64,000 nt of DNA from Agelaius tricolor (Eukaryota; Chordata; Aves; Passeriformes; Icteridae): contig JALJCS010000015.1 of NCBI GenBank assembly GCA_023055355.1, positions 15,358,501 through 15,422,500 on the forward strand, in the 5' to 3' direction. Of the stretch, positions 47,761-61,000 are shown piece after piece. Each line of letters begins with the position of its first letter. Position 1 is the first letter of the stretch. The translations under genes and the position numbers were made by a program. The notes beneath the pieces were generated by a model. That model had not been told where the DNA came from. It searched no databases and saw only the letters and a list, made by a program, of their open reading frames with translations.

Positions 47761-48955
47761 GGAATTCCCCAGTTGAAGCAATAAACCCTTATCAGGCCGA
47801 GTACAAGGGCAAATGTCCCTTCCAAGAGACAACACAAGGATTTCCTCCCTCTTCGTGCTCAGGCAGAGTCTTTGAAGGTCTGTCGACTCAGAGATAATCC
47901 CGACAACACCAGCAAGTGCAGGCGTTGACCTAAAAATAACTTCTGATAACATCGGATGCAGACAAAAGACTCTTTGTTCCACGAGCAGCAGCAAAAAGAA
48001 TCCTTGCCTCGCTGGTCCGAGGGGTCTGCACCTAATTCCCCTCTCCAGGAGAGCCTGATCCTGGGTTGAGCAGGGCTATTCCCGGGAGGTGGATTTATGG
48101 CGTTTTCCCAAGGAGCCGGTCGGGATGACCGCAGTGGGAGGGAGGTTTGGCTCCCCGCGATGCTCCCTCGGCTCTGGCTGCTCCGAGCGGTGCGTTTGAG
48201 AGCTCGCCCAGCTCCCCGAGGCGTGGGGACGGCCGGACTTCAAAGGCAGCTCTGTTAGCCATGGTCCGGCCGCTTTAGGCACGGTCCGGCCATGTGAGCT
48301 GCTTCCCATGGGAGCCTTGTCCCGTGGCAGCCGGGGAAACTGAGGCTTGGAGCTGGAAATTAACCCAGTGGCGTGATGTAAACTGCGGGATGCCCCCTGC
48401 TGCAGGGATCCCAAAGCAGCCATGGCACCCGTGCTGGCACAATCCCCGTGGATCAAGGTCCATCACCTTCCCTGCTGCAGAGGGAAGTTGTTCGCGCCCT
48501 TCCCCCTGCAGAAAGAAAAGTCTCATTCAAGCCATTGAAAATATGTGCAAGAGCAACTATTTACCCAGGGCACTTCTCCCGCCCTGCTCCCTCCTCTCCC
48601 TGGTCTGGGCTTTCTCCAGCCCGGCTGTTTCCCGGGGCACACACAAAGGGCTGGGTGCAGGCGCTGCAGGAGCAGCTTTACCCGCTCCAACAGCGCTGCC
48701 TGCAGCCCCGGGGTGCCCATCTCCGCCATCTCCAGCCCTGGGGTGGGTGCTGAGGGCGCTGTGGTCGCGTCCAGGCTCTACACCCCACACCCCATCCCAC
48801 CTGCTCCAGGGGAGCGCTGTGCGTCCCTCTCCTGCCTGTCCTGGGATCTGGGCTCCCTGCCCTGCTCCTTTCCTCCCTCACACCCTGCTCCAGGGGAGCG
48901 GGACAGGGGTCACCGGGACACTCCGTCCCGGCTGCTTTCCCATTAATTGTTATTT

Positions 48956-50060
48956 TTTAATCCCGTTGGCAGTCAGGCGTGCAGCCTGCTGGCTCCGCCG
49001 CTGGACGCCCGCCAGCCCGCAGCTGAAGGGCGGCGGGACGCGGCACGCCCGGCTGTCCCCAGCCGAGCTCCCCAGCTCACGGCGGTGCCGGGGCCGGTAC
49101 CGGCCCGGGGGGGGGCCGCAGCTCCCGGTGCTGCCGGCCCGGGGCTCTCTGGGCAGGTGCCGTGACCGGGGGCGGCGATCTCGGGGGGTCTCGCCGGGGA
49201 ACGGGCTGGGGCCGCCGGTCCCGGGATACGGCTCTGAGCCGAGCCGGGCTGGAGGCGCTGCGAGCCGCGCCGAGCTGAACAGAACCGGGCCGAGCAGAAG
49301 CGGGCAGGTGCCGTGCCGGACGGCGGCGACCCCGCAGCGATCCCGGGGGCTCTCGGAGGGGTCGGTGCGGGGGGAGCGGTGCCGGTACCGCCCCGCTGAG
49401 TCACCGGCCGGGGGGGACGGGGCGGGGCACGGCTCCCGGGGCACCGCGCTGAGCAGCCGCGCTCAGAGGTGCGCGGGGCAGCGGGGCCGAGCTGTGCCGA
49501 GCCGTGCTAGCCCAGCTGAGCGGAGCCGGGCGGAGCTGTGCGGGGCTGCTGAGCCGCGCCGTACCGGCCCAACTGTGCCGGGCGGTGCCGGGCGGTGCCG
49601 AGCCAGCCCAACTGTGCCGGGCGGTGCCGTGCCAGCCCAACTGTGCCGGGCGGTGCCGTACCGGGCCGTGCCGTGCCGGGCGGTGCCCTGCCGAGCCGAG
49701 CCGAGCCGAGCCGAGCCGAGCCCGCACTGACTCCAGGTATGGAAGCAACGGGGAGCGGTTGAGCCGGGACGGGGGAGGATCGCGGAGCCCGGTGCCCCCC
49801 GTGGGGGTCCCAGAGGCCGCGCTGAGGGGCGTTTGCCCGGTCCCGGGAGCCGAGGGGATGCTGCGGGCGCGGGCAGAGCGGCGGGACGGGAGTGAATGGG
49901 GTGCGGGGGCTCCGTGCGGACGGTGGCACCGGCAGCGCCCCGGTTGCTCGGGCAGGGAGCAGCCCGGCTGGATGGATGGAGCTGAGGGGTCTCTCTGGGG
50001 GCTGAGCCGCACCCGCTCCGCGCTGGGGGTGATGCGTGCGGCTGGGCAGCGCCCGGGGAC
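48956..50060 (+). promoter_or_regulatory. ADGRG1: CpG island, probable promoter and untranslated first exon of ADGRG1
   Basis: GC-rich block with many CpGs. A plausible donor (CCAG|GTATGG) at 49737 would end a non-coding exon about 5.3 kb before the ADGRG1 start codon. It contains repeated CAACTGTGCCGGGCGGTGCC units (core at 49570, 49609 and 49638) and a (CCGAG)n tract at 49690-49721. Long open frames on both strands follow base composition. Confidence 0.5.
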
Positions 50061-51334
50061 TCTGCTGGTGGCCGTGGTGCCAGTGATCTGCGAAACCAAC
50101 CTTCATCCCTGCGCCGTGGGCTCGCACTCGCCTGCCCCGCAGCCAGGCTGGATTCCTGGGTCGTGAGGCCGCAAAGGCCCCGGAGCTGCCCGGGACCGGC
50201 GCTGCTGCCCGCGGCAGAGCTGAGCTCCTCGAAGCCCCGGCCGGTGTGTGGCCATTGCTTCCCACTTTTTGGGAACCACCTGCACACCTCATTCCTGCCT
50301 CTCCTCCCTCCCGGCGGAGGGTGCAGCATCCCGTGGGATCGCCGGCATGTCTCGACAGGGTGATCTCCCTTCCCTAAAATGCCTTTTGGGGGGATTCCTC
50401 CTGCAACATCCCAGTTTGTTCGTGCCGGTCCTGGCATGTCTCTGTGGGATACGGGATGTAGGATGCTTGGGGTGGTCTCTACCCACTGTCTGTGCTGCCC
50501 CTCCAGAGAGACCAGCACAGCTCAGTGAGACCAGCTGGAGAATTGAAATGAAGTCTCCTGGAATAACCTCCTGGCAGCAAGTCCGAGTGGCTGTTGTGGA
50601 GGAAAGGCAGCCAAAGCTCATTTCATGGTCTGAGGGCTGCAGTAACCCCCCCAGCCCCCATCCCCACCCCCCACAAGCTCCCCCACCATCAGGGAGCCAG
50701 GAGTGTTTCAGAGATGGGGAGGGGGCAAATCCTTTGAGCCCGGGACTGCAGCCACAGTGGGGTTTGCCGTGTCCCTTGCTGGGTTCACAGCTCCTACGTG
50801 AATTAAGCCAAGGCCTGAAAATGCTGCATACTTGGTTGCAGTCCAGCTCTTAATCCTGCGGCCTGGGGGCTGCTATTTGCAGAGGAACAGGTTTGGAGCA
50901 ACTGTGTGTTGGCTGAAGGGGGATCCCTGGGGCTGGCCATCCCTGCACCTTGCGGTGGCACCCGTGGGTGCAGGGGCAGAGCTCTGTGGTTCACAGGCAG
51001 CAGGATGGGTCGCTCCCAGCGTGCCAATGTCTGCACGGGACCAGCTGGGCTCAGCCTGCTGGCGCCTGCTTTTCAGGAGCTCTTGGACTCACCAGCTCCT
51101 TTCCCATCAGCTCACCCGACAGCTGGGCTTTGGCAGGAATCTGGGAGGCCCACAGTCTGTCACCTGGCTCATTGGGTGCTGCAGGCTTTGCCCTCACTTA
51201 GGCTCCAGCAACCTGCTTTCCATGCCAAATACTTGGGAACCTGATTTGGGGTGGTCCTGAGCTACTTTGCACTTCCCTTGCCTGGCACCTGCAGCACAGG
51301 CAGGCCATGAGGACCTTGCTCATGGGAAGACCCG

Positions 51335-51452
51335 GGAGTGGACTGAGTGTTTTGGAGCCATTTGAAACCCAATGGAGTGGACAGGGTGTTTTGGGAGCCA
51401 TTTGAAACCCAGGGAGTGGACAGGGTGTTTTGGGAGCCATTTGAAACCCAAT
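51335..51452 (+). repeat. 39-bp tandem repeat, three copies
   Basis: Units starting GGAGTGGACAGGGTGTTTTG at 51335, 51374 and 51413. The second and third differ by a few bases. Confidence 0.9.
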
Positions 51453-51880
51453 GGAATGATTTGGAAGGGGGACGTGCAGGAGGGGAAATGGGGCTGCTCT
51501 CAGAGAAGACTGTGTGGTGGCAGCGTGTGGCAGGGACAACTGTCTGTACCCCTGTGGCCAGAGATGTCCTTGCACTGTGTTGTAACCGTGTCACGTCAGC
51601 CTCAGCCCAGCTTAGGTGTACCTGGTCCTTTGCAGAGTGTGTGTGGCTGCTGCTGGAGCCACAAGGCTTCATGTGTTGGCTGAGCTAGTGCCGTGTTGCC
51701 CTGGCACTGGAGGAAGTGCTGGGTTAGTTGACTGTGGTACTTCTGTTTGTGGTGTTTTTTAGGAAATGGAAATTTTTTTTAAAGTTTTGAATGTCAAGAC
51801 CCAGCTCTAAGCAAATGCTCCGTCCCAGGAGCCGCAGGCACTGGCAGGCGCCTGTGCCAGCCTCCCCTTGGTTCTCCCCA

Positions 51881-51946
51881 CCTTTGTGGGGAGGGATGCC
51901 AGCCTTTGTGTGGAGGGACGCCAGCCTTTGTGGGAAGGGATGGCTG
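51881..51946 (+). repeat. 22-bp tandem repeat, three copies
   Basis: Units starting CCTTTGTGTGGAGGGACGCC at 51881, 51903 and 51925. Confidence 0.85.
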
Positions 51947-54645
51947 CCAGTGGCTGGCAAAGAGCAGATCTGGCAGGGAGTTGTGCCGTTCCCGTGGGAA
52001 TCACCAGCAGATCTGTTTTCATCCTCTTGGCAAGGCTCATCTGGAAGGTGCTGGGTGCTCTGTGCAGTGCCATGGCCCGGGAAAAGCCGAAGCACCCCAA
52101 GGCACAGCTTGGCAGTGCCAGGCTGCTGGCACAGTGCAGCTGCCCCTTGACTCCCTGGGCATCAGCCAAGCCCACCAGTGCTGGGAATCACATGCCAATG
52201 CCATGAATAACGTGAGGCTGGCCCTGGGCACGCACCACCGGCCAAGGACAAGGGCACTTTGTGAAGCACTCAGACACTGACGCTGGGGCATCCCTTTGCA
52301 GGGGGACCCCCATGGGGTGCTCACGTCCTGTGCAGCTCCAGAGCCAGAGCACATTGGTTTTGGTCCCTACAATGAGGGGCTGGTTGTCCAAAGCTGTTTT
52401 GCATCTCCAGGAGCCTGTTGTGGCTTGCCTCTCTGTGCCACAGTTTCCTCATCATGCTGCTGAGTGCCTGAGTAACCACTGTGGTGACGAGTTCAGACTC
52501 ACTCACACCTCGAGGAACAGAGCGTCACTTTCCTAACGGAGCTGGAAGGAAAACAGATAAAAGCTCCTGGATCTCCCTGCATCCTCTGTTTGTTTGAGTC
52601 ATCAGAGCTGGGAGTAACATCTTCCCTTCTCCTTGGGAAAAACGTCATGTCCAGAAGCCACGTGCCACCTCCAAAAGCTTAAATGCCTGCTGCCAAGTCA
52701 CCCAGAAGGCAGTAAGGTTGTAGTAAACACCTTTGTTTGTGGGGTTTTAAGTCTTTTCCCCCTGCCCTCCATTCACCTGAGGTTTAGAGACCTCAGTGTA
52801 ATGCTTTGGCTTTTCTTCCCAAGGCCAGTACCTTAATGGTGATGGGAGGATAAGAACTGGTGCCCAGGAATAAGCCTCCCTCTCTGCTGATAAGGGAGCC
52901 TGCTCCAAGCTGTGCAGCCCTGGCAGAGTGTCTGCCACCTCTTTGTATGTGATCTGGTTGATTTTGACGCCAAGCCAGGAATTTTTCCCCACTGCCATCC
53001 GGGCATGGGAAGATGACGAGGCAGGATTCAGCCCTGACGAGAACCCAGCACATCCTGCTCCCTTTGCTGTGCTTGTTGCCAGTGTGGATGGAGGCCCTGG
53101 TTTCTCACAGTGAAACCATTTTCAGGGGATTTTCTCTTGCTATTGTTCAGCTCAGGAAGCGGCAATCAGTGTCGGGCCAGCAGGAGCACACAGGGCTCGG
53201 AGGGGAAATACCGAAATACCGGCTCCCCCACCCTGCTTCCCACAGGGATTTCTGGTCCCAGCTGAGTAACACTGAAAGGGGCTGATCCTCTCCTCCAGCC
53301 TTCCCAATTAAACCTTAAAGATGTCAGCACAGTGGGGTGGGCTGAGGCCTCATTAGGATTCAGTATTCCCCATCCAGAGGCGATGCTTTATTGGCCTGCC
53401 AGCTCTGTGCTGCCTCAACATGGTTGAAGCTCCATTGCTTTTAAGTGCTCCAGGTGTTTTCCATTACCCACAGCATTTTGCCACCCCAGGTCCATGCTTT
53501 TTGGATATATAGGTGAGATTCCTAAGTGTGTGGCAAGGCACTGGGGTGCCAGCCCCATCCAAATCCATTTACTCCTGCCAAGTCACGCCTGTGCAAAACC
53601 CTCCCAGCTCACACTGGGAGACCTCGTTAGTGTCACTTAGCTACAGCCACAGCAGCAGGTTAATTAACAACCCGAAGCCCCCGTCTGCTGATGATAAATT
53701 GCCACAAGAAACAGGGGGGGAAGGATGTGGAGTGGGCTGTACACCTGTGCAGGATCTGTGCTGGCTAGAGAAACTTCCAGAAAAGCCTGTGCTGGTGGGA
53801 GAAATCTGCTAATGAGTTATTGAGCATCTGATGACCCTTGAGCATCTGGGAGAGCTGTGAGCCTTTGCAGGTGATGCTGGTTGGTGCAAACAAAACAGTT
53901 TTGACAGCTTGGTAGGTTTTGGGGGGTGTTTGAGAGCAGTGCAGGAGTGGGTACAGCAGTGGCCAAGGGTGCTGGCTTCACTTTGGGCATTGACAAGTGC
54001 TGGGCTGGGCCAGCAGCTCTGACAGCTCCACCAATGCTGTCCCACCCTGAGGGGCTTCTGCAGGGTACAGACCCTGGCAGGGTGTGTCCCGTGGTTGCAG
54101 TGACAGCAGGGTGAGGAGGAGGCCACATTTGGTGCACCCCAGCAGAGCTGGAGGTGCAGTTTGTGGCCTGGGGCAGGCGGAAAGCACAATGAAAAAAGCT
54201 GTATGTGTGAAGGCAGTGGCTGGGTGAGTGCAGGGGTGTGGGAGCACTTGAGGGTGCTCAGGGCTGGCCTGGGTGGAGGTCACAGAAGCTCTTCCACGTG
54301 CAAAGATAAAGAAAAGGGTGGTGGAGCAGGGTGGGAGATGAAAGGATGGGCAAAGGGGCTGTGCAGGATGTGGCCCAGCTGGTTGTGAGCAGCAGATTTG
54401 GGCAGCCATGGCTGCTGGGCTGGCATTGCCAGGATGTGCCTGAGAGAGAGCCTGTTTCTGCAGGCTGAAATGATGGGGTGGTTTGCAATGTGCCCAGCTC
54501 CTCAGCTAATCTGCAGGAGCTGAAAACATACAAGAAAATAATTTCAGGGCTGGAAAATTAGGAAACCACAGTTTCCTTCTGTTCCTATCACGATAACAAG
54601 TCAGGGTGTTCACTGAGATGTGGAGCTGAGAGCGGAAGAGGGGAG

Positions 54646-54787
54646 GGACCCCTCCTGTGTGGATTCTTGGGTTGGAGTGCTGGGGCACCCTGGGACCCCT
54701 CCTGTGTGGATTCTTGGGTTGGAGTGCTGGGGCACCCTGGGACCCCTCCTGTGTGGATTCTTGGGTTGGAGTGCTGGGGCACCCTCT
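54646..54787 (+). repeat. 47-bp tandem repeat, three near-identical copies
   Basis: Units starting GGACCCCTCCTGTGTGGATT at 54646, 54693 and 54740, about 270 bp before the ADGRG1 start codon. Confidence 0.93.
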
Positions 54788-55053
54788 CCATGCTCAGAGC
54801 TCAGGGGCTCCCAGCCTCTGCCATCCTTCCAGCCCACAGCCAGCTTGGATGCCCAGTGCTCCTGGCTCCTCTAGAGGCACAGGCAAAGGGAGCTGGCTGT
54901 GACACCAGCTGGTGTCCCACCTGCACAGCCTTTGCTCCCATCCCTGCCCTCATGGCATGGGGGATACTCAAATACTCATGTGGTCCCTTCCCTTTGTACC
55001 CTTTCAGGCTCTGCTGTCACCTTGAAGGCCAAGCCAAGGTAGAGCTATCCAGG

Positions 55054-58000
55054 ATGAAGGTCCTCTTCCTGCTCCTTCTCTCCCTCCTCCAAGGTAGACT
55101 GTCCTGCCTTGGGATGGTGGGCTGGGTTTGGGCTGCTGGGAGTAACTGGCAGCCCCAAAACATTGGCTGGGGGGCACCATGAGATGTGTGCAACCAAAGC
55201 TTCCACAGAAGTAAAACATCTGCTGGGACGATGTGCTCTGGTGGGTCTCTTGGGCAGAATGTGTCCTTTCCAGGGAGAGGAGGTGGCCTCCATCCATCCA
55301 TCCATCCATCCATCCATCCATCCATCCATCCATCCATCCATCCATCCATCCATCCCTCCCTCCCTCCCTCCCTCCTGGGAATGGACAGGTGTGCTGGTGT
55401 GGGTGGTGGCACACAGGAGAGGGTGTCCCTGAAGGACAGGAGGTCCTGTTGCCCAAAGGGCCCTGTCAGCAGCGTGGGTGTGACACTGGGGACGTGGCTG
55501 GTGTCACTCAGCCTGCAGGACAGGGTTGGGATAACTGGGGTGGAGAGCCTGGTGTGCCACGTGTGACAGCTGCTGCAGGGCTGGGGTGCTTGCAGGGCTG
55601 GCTGTGCCTGCAGCTGATCTGCTGTCCCTGTGTGCCTGTACAATGCAGGGCTGGCAGCCAGTGGCCACAGGGAAGAGGATTTTCGCTTCTGTGGTGACCG
55701 GAACCAGACCCAGGAGAGCTCTGCCATCTTCCAGCACGGCCCTGCCACCATCTCCATCGAGAACACGGCCCAGGCTCTGATCATAAAAAGGCCCTTTTTG
55801 CCAAGCAGGAGAAACTCTTACTACAAGTACAAGTTGCCCCCCACCTTGGGCAGGTACCGCTTCTGCATCTTCTGGTTTGAGTCCAACAGGAGCCTGCAGC
55901 TGGTGTATGGGAAGCACAGCATCCCCCTGGGTGGGGACACATCCAGCAGCATCTCCTGGGGACAGGAGAGTCAGAAGACTGAAAGAACCAGAGCCAACAT
56001 CTTCAACGTGTCCTATATCATAAAGGGTGGGAGGAACACCTCCCTGGATGCTAAAGCTGAATACTTCTTCCCTGGTAAATGCAATTTAATGTTATTTTAA
56101 GGAAATTGAAGGGTTGTTTTGTCCCCAGCCTGTTCCCTAGTCGCCATCAGAGCACTGATTGTTTCCCAGTGTGTGGTTTAGCCTGGTGTGAAGGATGATT
56201 GAAGGGGATGTAGGTTTTCTTGAAGCAGCCCAAAGACAGGCCTGGTACCCAGCATCCCTAAAGGTGGAGATTTTCAAAATGCTGCCTAAAATTCCAGAAA
56301 ATTAAGGTCTTTGCAGTGGTTTCTCAGGGTCCAGTCTCTACCATGAGGTCCCCATGGCCTCAGTGGGAGCTGAGTTCTGGTTGGCAGGAAAGCCCTGTAG
56401 GTTGGGGTCACTATCAGCTTTCCTGGCTCGGGATCACCTTGAAGCCCTCTGCTTTCTGTTCCCACCAGGGCTCTGCCAGTTAGTTTGGGGCATCAGGAAA
56501 CCAATTGTGCCCATGCATTTAATGGCATTTCCATTCCTCCAGCCTCTCCAGAGAGCATGCCTGTGTGGGAGCAGGATGTGGAGGAGCAGCTCAGTGTCCT
56601 GGACAGCCTCATTGCCCAGCCCCTGGCAGCAGCCCCGGGGGCCAGGGAGCAGCAGAGGCTCCGGCGGTGAGTCCCAGCTCACCCCATTCCTGCTGCTGCC
56701 ACGGCAGCCCTGCTGCACCCAGCTCACTGTGCCCCTTGCCCAGCAGCAAACTCGGGGAGCTGGAGAAGATGCTGGCCAAGGTGGAGCTGGAAGGGCAGAA
56801 CCAGACCTTTGGGGAGGCCACTGTGCACGCCACCGTCCTGAGGGTGCAGCCCAGCCGGGCTCCTCAGCCACTCACCTTTGCTCCCCTGAGAGAGGTGGGT
56901 CCTGCAAAGCCTGCCCTGGTGCTCTTGGCCCAGCATGCTCCCTCTACACCTCTTTCCTGATGAGTGTCCCTTTGCAGGAGAGTGGAGAGGTCCAGGGATT
57001 CACAGTGGACCTGCCAAGCAGCCTGTTCATGGTGGTGAAGGAGAGGGAGGAGGTGGTGGAGCACAGGGTGCTCGTCATGGACATCAACAGGCAGACCATG
57101 TTCCAGGTAATGCCCATGTGAATGGCAGGCTGGGTGTCCCGTGGTCCTGGGCTGCAGGGGTGCCCCCAGACCAGGGTGCTGCTGCTCACTGGGAGAAGAT
57201 GCTTCAAAGATGAGCTAAAAGCTTGATGGGTAAAGTCACAGGACCTTCTTGGGCACCCTCCCCTGCTTCTCACCTGGCTGCTCTCCCTTCCCACCCTGCC
57301 ACTGCCTCCTCTTCTCCTACAGGATGAAAACAGCAGCCACGTGCTGGGTGACAAGGTGGTCAGCATCTCCCTGGTGGACACAGTGGTGGCCAACCTCTCC
57401 GAGCCAGTGGTGCTCACCTTCTTCCACGACCAGCTCCCGGTAGGTGGGGAACAGCCCCACAGAACCTGATCCCACCAGGAATGGAGGGGCAAGGAGGGCT
57501 CAGCCCCTGCCAGCTTAGGGTGGGCTCACAATCCAGCAGGTCCCTGCCCATGGCCTGCCTGTGCAGGGTCTGCTGTGCTTCTGGGGCTGATCACACACAG
57601 TCATGGCTTGTCTGTGTGCGCTGGTGGTGGCACTGCCCTCCCCTCTCCAGGAGATGCCTCATGGCAGGTGTGTCACATCCAGCACTGTCACCAGGGCTGG
57701 GGCACACTGTGTCAGCAGGCCCTTGGCTCATCATGGCTCTGCCAGGTGCCCGCTCAAACTGAACCCTTTGTTTGGAAAAGAGGATCTGGAAGGAGGCATC
57801 TGCTCCATCAGCTGTTAACAGAGTGGTCTCTGCCTGGAGCCCACTCCCATCGTAGGGGCAGTCTGGTTTATCCAAGTCATACTTTGTCTCCTGAGACCAT
57901 CCCGTCTCCTGCCCTGTGCTGTCCCCTGTCAGTGCTGGGCAGGCAGCAAACCCACAGCTGCCTCCTGAGCAGGGCCTGTGGTTTTGTCGTTGCAGAGGAA

Positions 58001-61000
58001 CGTGACCCCATTGTGCGTGTTCTGGCAGGAGGACCCCTCTGGTGAGTGCCCTGGGCAGTGAACTCAGGCCCTTTTCCAAGGCACCACAGCCCCACCAGCA
58101 GGGTGAAGGTTGCTCTGCACCTCCCTTCCTCACTCCATCTCCATAAGCCATCCCCACAGGGCTGATGTCAGGGTTTTTTTTTCCCTCCAGAGCTAACCTA
58201 AGGCTTTCCCCTTCCCTAGGGATGGGTTGCTGTGCCGAGGGGGCTGTTTGAGAATTAGTGCTTGGCCTGGGGCAAGCTGGGACCCCCCACTCTTGTTCTC
58301 CCTCTTTCCACAGACACGTGGCCCTGAAGATCCTTTAGGCCATGGCAGATGTTCCTGCTGCTCAGCAGATGCTCTCCCTTTCTCTTGCACAGGCAGCTCT
58401 GGGAGCTGGGACAGCTCTGGCTGTGCCACAGTGACGGGGAGCAGCCAGACAGAATGCAGGTGCAACCACCTCACCTACTTTGCTGTGCTCATGGTGGGTA
58501 GCACCTTCCCTCAGATCCCTCACTTCATTCCCACTGGTGCTCTTCCTCACCATCTCTCATTCCTCCTCCTCTTCCTCAGGTTTCCTCTCCAGACATCACC
58601 TCTGTGCACAGGAATTACCTGAGTATCATAAGCTACGTTGGCTGCCTGATCTCAGCTTTGGCTTCCATTTGCACCATTTTCTTCCTCTACTTCAGGTACA
58701 GTCTGATGGTTCACCCCACACTCCCTGCTGTGCCCTGTCCCTGGCCATGAACCCCTGCTGGGCACAAGCTCTCCAAGCAGTTGGTGGCCTGGATAGAAGC
58801 ATCACAAAGGAGCCTTGTTTGAAGAAAGCAGAGTTCTCCTGTCCAGGGTCCACCCCCTCTGTCAGGTCTCCTGCAGGGTGCTCAGACACACCAGCTCTTT
58901 TCAAAGATTTTGGAAAATCTTCTTGATTGTTATGGATGCAGCAAGCAGAAGTCTGCAAAGATCTTTTCAAGGACCTGGAGGAGAACATGAGTGTCTTCTT
59001 CTGAGTCATGTTACTGATCCTAAGTGGATGATTCAGACCTGAAATCTTAGAATCATAAAATATAGAATGGTTTGGGTTGGAAGGCACTGAAAGATCATTC
59101 ATTTCCAACCCCTCTGCCTCAGGCAGGGACACCTTCCACTACACCAGGTTGCTCAGAACTCCATCCAACCTGGCCTTGAACAATTCCAGGGATGGGGCAG
59201 CCACAACTTCTCTTGGCAGCCTGTGCCAGGGCCTCACCATCCTCACAATTTCTTCAGAATATCTAAACTAAACCTGTCCTCAGACTGAAGCCATTCTCCC
59301 TTGTCCTGGCACTCCATGCCCTTGTTCAAAGTCCCTTTCCAGCTCTCTTTAGGCACTGGAAGGTGCTTTAAGGTCTGGAGCCTCCTCCAGGCTGCACAAC
59401 CCAAACTCACTCAGCCTCTCCACAGGAAAATGCTTCAGCCCTCTGAGCATCTTCAATGCAGGGTCAGCTGCAGGGGCTGGATTTGGGATGGGTGGTCTCT
59501 CAGTGGGGTTGGTGTCTCAGTTCCTGGCACTACCAAAGGGTCTCCTTGCTCTTCTGCTGGGGCAAGGTGCCCCATGAGGGCTGTGGGGTGCTGTGGGCAC
59601 CACTGGTGCTGGCCAGGCAGGGTGGTGAGTCCTGCTCCCTTTGGTTCTGCAGAAGCAAACAGCGAGACCAGATCACGAGCATGCACATCCACATGAACCT
59701 GCTGGCTGCCATCTTCCTCCTGGACATCACCTTCCTCATCTCCGAGCACTTGGCTGCCAGCAGCAGCGAGGCCATCTGCACAGCTGGGGGGCTGTTTCTG
59801 CACTTCTCACTCCTGAGCTGCCTCACCTGGATGGGCATTGAGGGCTACAACCTCTACAGGCTTGTGATCGAAGTCTTCAACGCCTACCATGACCATTTCC
59901 TGCTCAAGCTCTGCCTGGTTGGCTGGGGTGAGCATGGGGGGGCAGAGACCCCCTGAGGGGCACTGGGGTGGGTCTTTCCCACGGGATACAAGGCCTGGAT
60001 GGGGATGGAGACACAGCTGTGGGGAGCAGCTGTCTGTCAGGAGCCTTGGTGAGACTGGAAGGCTGAGAGCAGAAGCTGGTGCTAAAGCAAGGGTGGGTCA
60101 TCCTGGGGGAGCAGCCAGCAATGGAGACCTCAATGGAGAGCTACCACTTGGGATGTTTAAATAGTGATAGGATCCTTTCTTTCTGAAGGAGACATCCAGG
60201 ACAGCCCAGGGCTGGATGCAGGAAGTGCCCATGCTTCTCTGCCATGCTCTGGGCTGGAGGTCATGGCGGGAAGATCTTGTGATATTTATGGCCTAAAGAT
60301 CCCCATCCCTGGGAGGTCCCCAGGTGGGGTCAGCACAGCACCACTCCCTCCCAGGCTGGGGCTTATTCCAGGTGCCCCTGATGTGTGTTCCATCCCTGGT
60401 TTCCCTTTGGGAGGGAGGATGTTGGCTTGTGCTCTGTGCAGGGAGAAAGGGCCAGCAAGTCCTTCCAGAAGGTCCAAAGGCCAGGGAGTAGGGCAGCCAC
60501 TTCCCTCTGCTCTTTCCACCCAGGGCTCCCTATCTTCTGTGTGATGGTGATCCTCCTGGCCAGCTGGACCAACTACGGCCCCGTCTCCATTCCCATCTAC
60601 GAATCCATTGATGGCAGAACCATCAATGCAACCATGTGAGTCATGGCACATGGGTTACCTGGTCTCTGGCCATAGGTAAAGTCAGCTGGCCAAACCTTCA
60701 CCATGGCCTGGGCCTTTTCTGGGGTTTTGTGGCAGCAGGATCCCCCTCCCTGGGCTCTGGGCTGGCCCCACAAACTTCTGTGCTTCTCCCAGCCCCTCCT
60801 CGTGACCCCGTGGGTGGACACAGAGTAACTTAATATAATATATATAATAAAATAATAAATCTGCCCTTCCTCCTCCCTCCAGCTGCTGGATCACGAGCCC
60901 CCTGGTCCAGAACTCCGTGAACCTGGGTTTCTTCAGCCTGGTGTTCCTCTTTAACTCGGTCATGCTGGGGGCCATGGTGCGGGAGATCCTCCGGCAGAAC

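Larger units (their letters stand above)
42931..48955. other. Six-kilobase gap between CCDC102A and ADGRG1, no gene recognised
   Basis: In mammals ADGRG5 sits between CCDC102A and ADGRG1. I see no GPS motif ([14 protein letters not shown]) and no seven-transmembrane exon in any frame here. Contents: unique sequence, a poly(T) run at 43226-43241, a CR1 fragment (44078-44343) and a T-rich minisatellite (47385-47760). Confidence 0.5.
50061..55053 (+). other. Upstream intron of ADGRG1, no coding exon seen
   Basis: About 5 kb between the CpG island and the ADGRG1 signal-peptide exon. No protein-coding exon recognised. It holds three short minisatellites (51335, 51881 and 54646), listed separately. 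Confidence 0.45.

Noticed and set aside
48294..49730. 478-codon plus-strand open frame
   Set aside because: It runs from unique sequence into a GC-rich repeat zone, has no domain, and its end translates tandem repeats.
55017..55784. Frames rich in IHPS or DGWM repeats
   Set aside because: Translation of the (CATC)n microsatellite in ADGRG1 intron 1.
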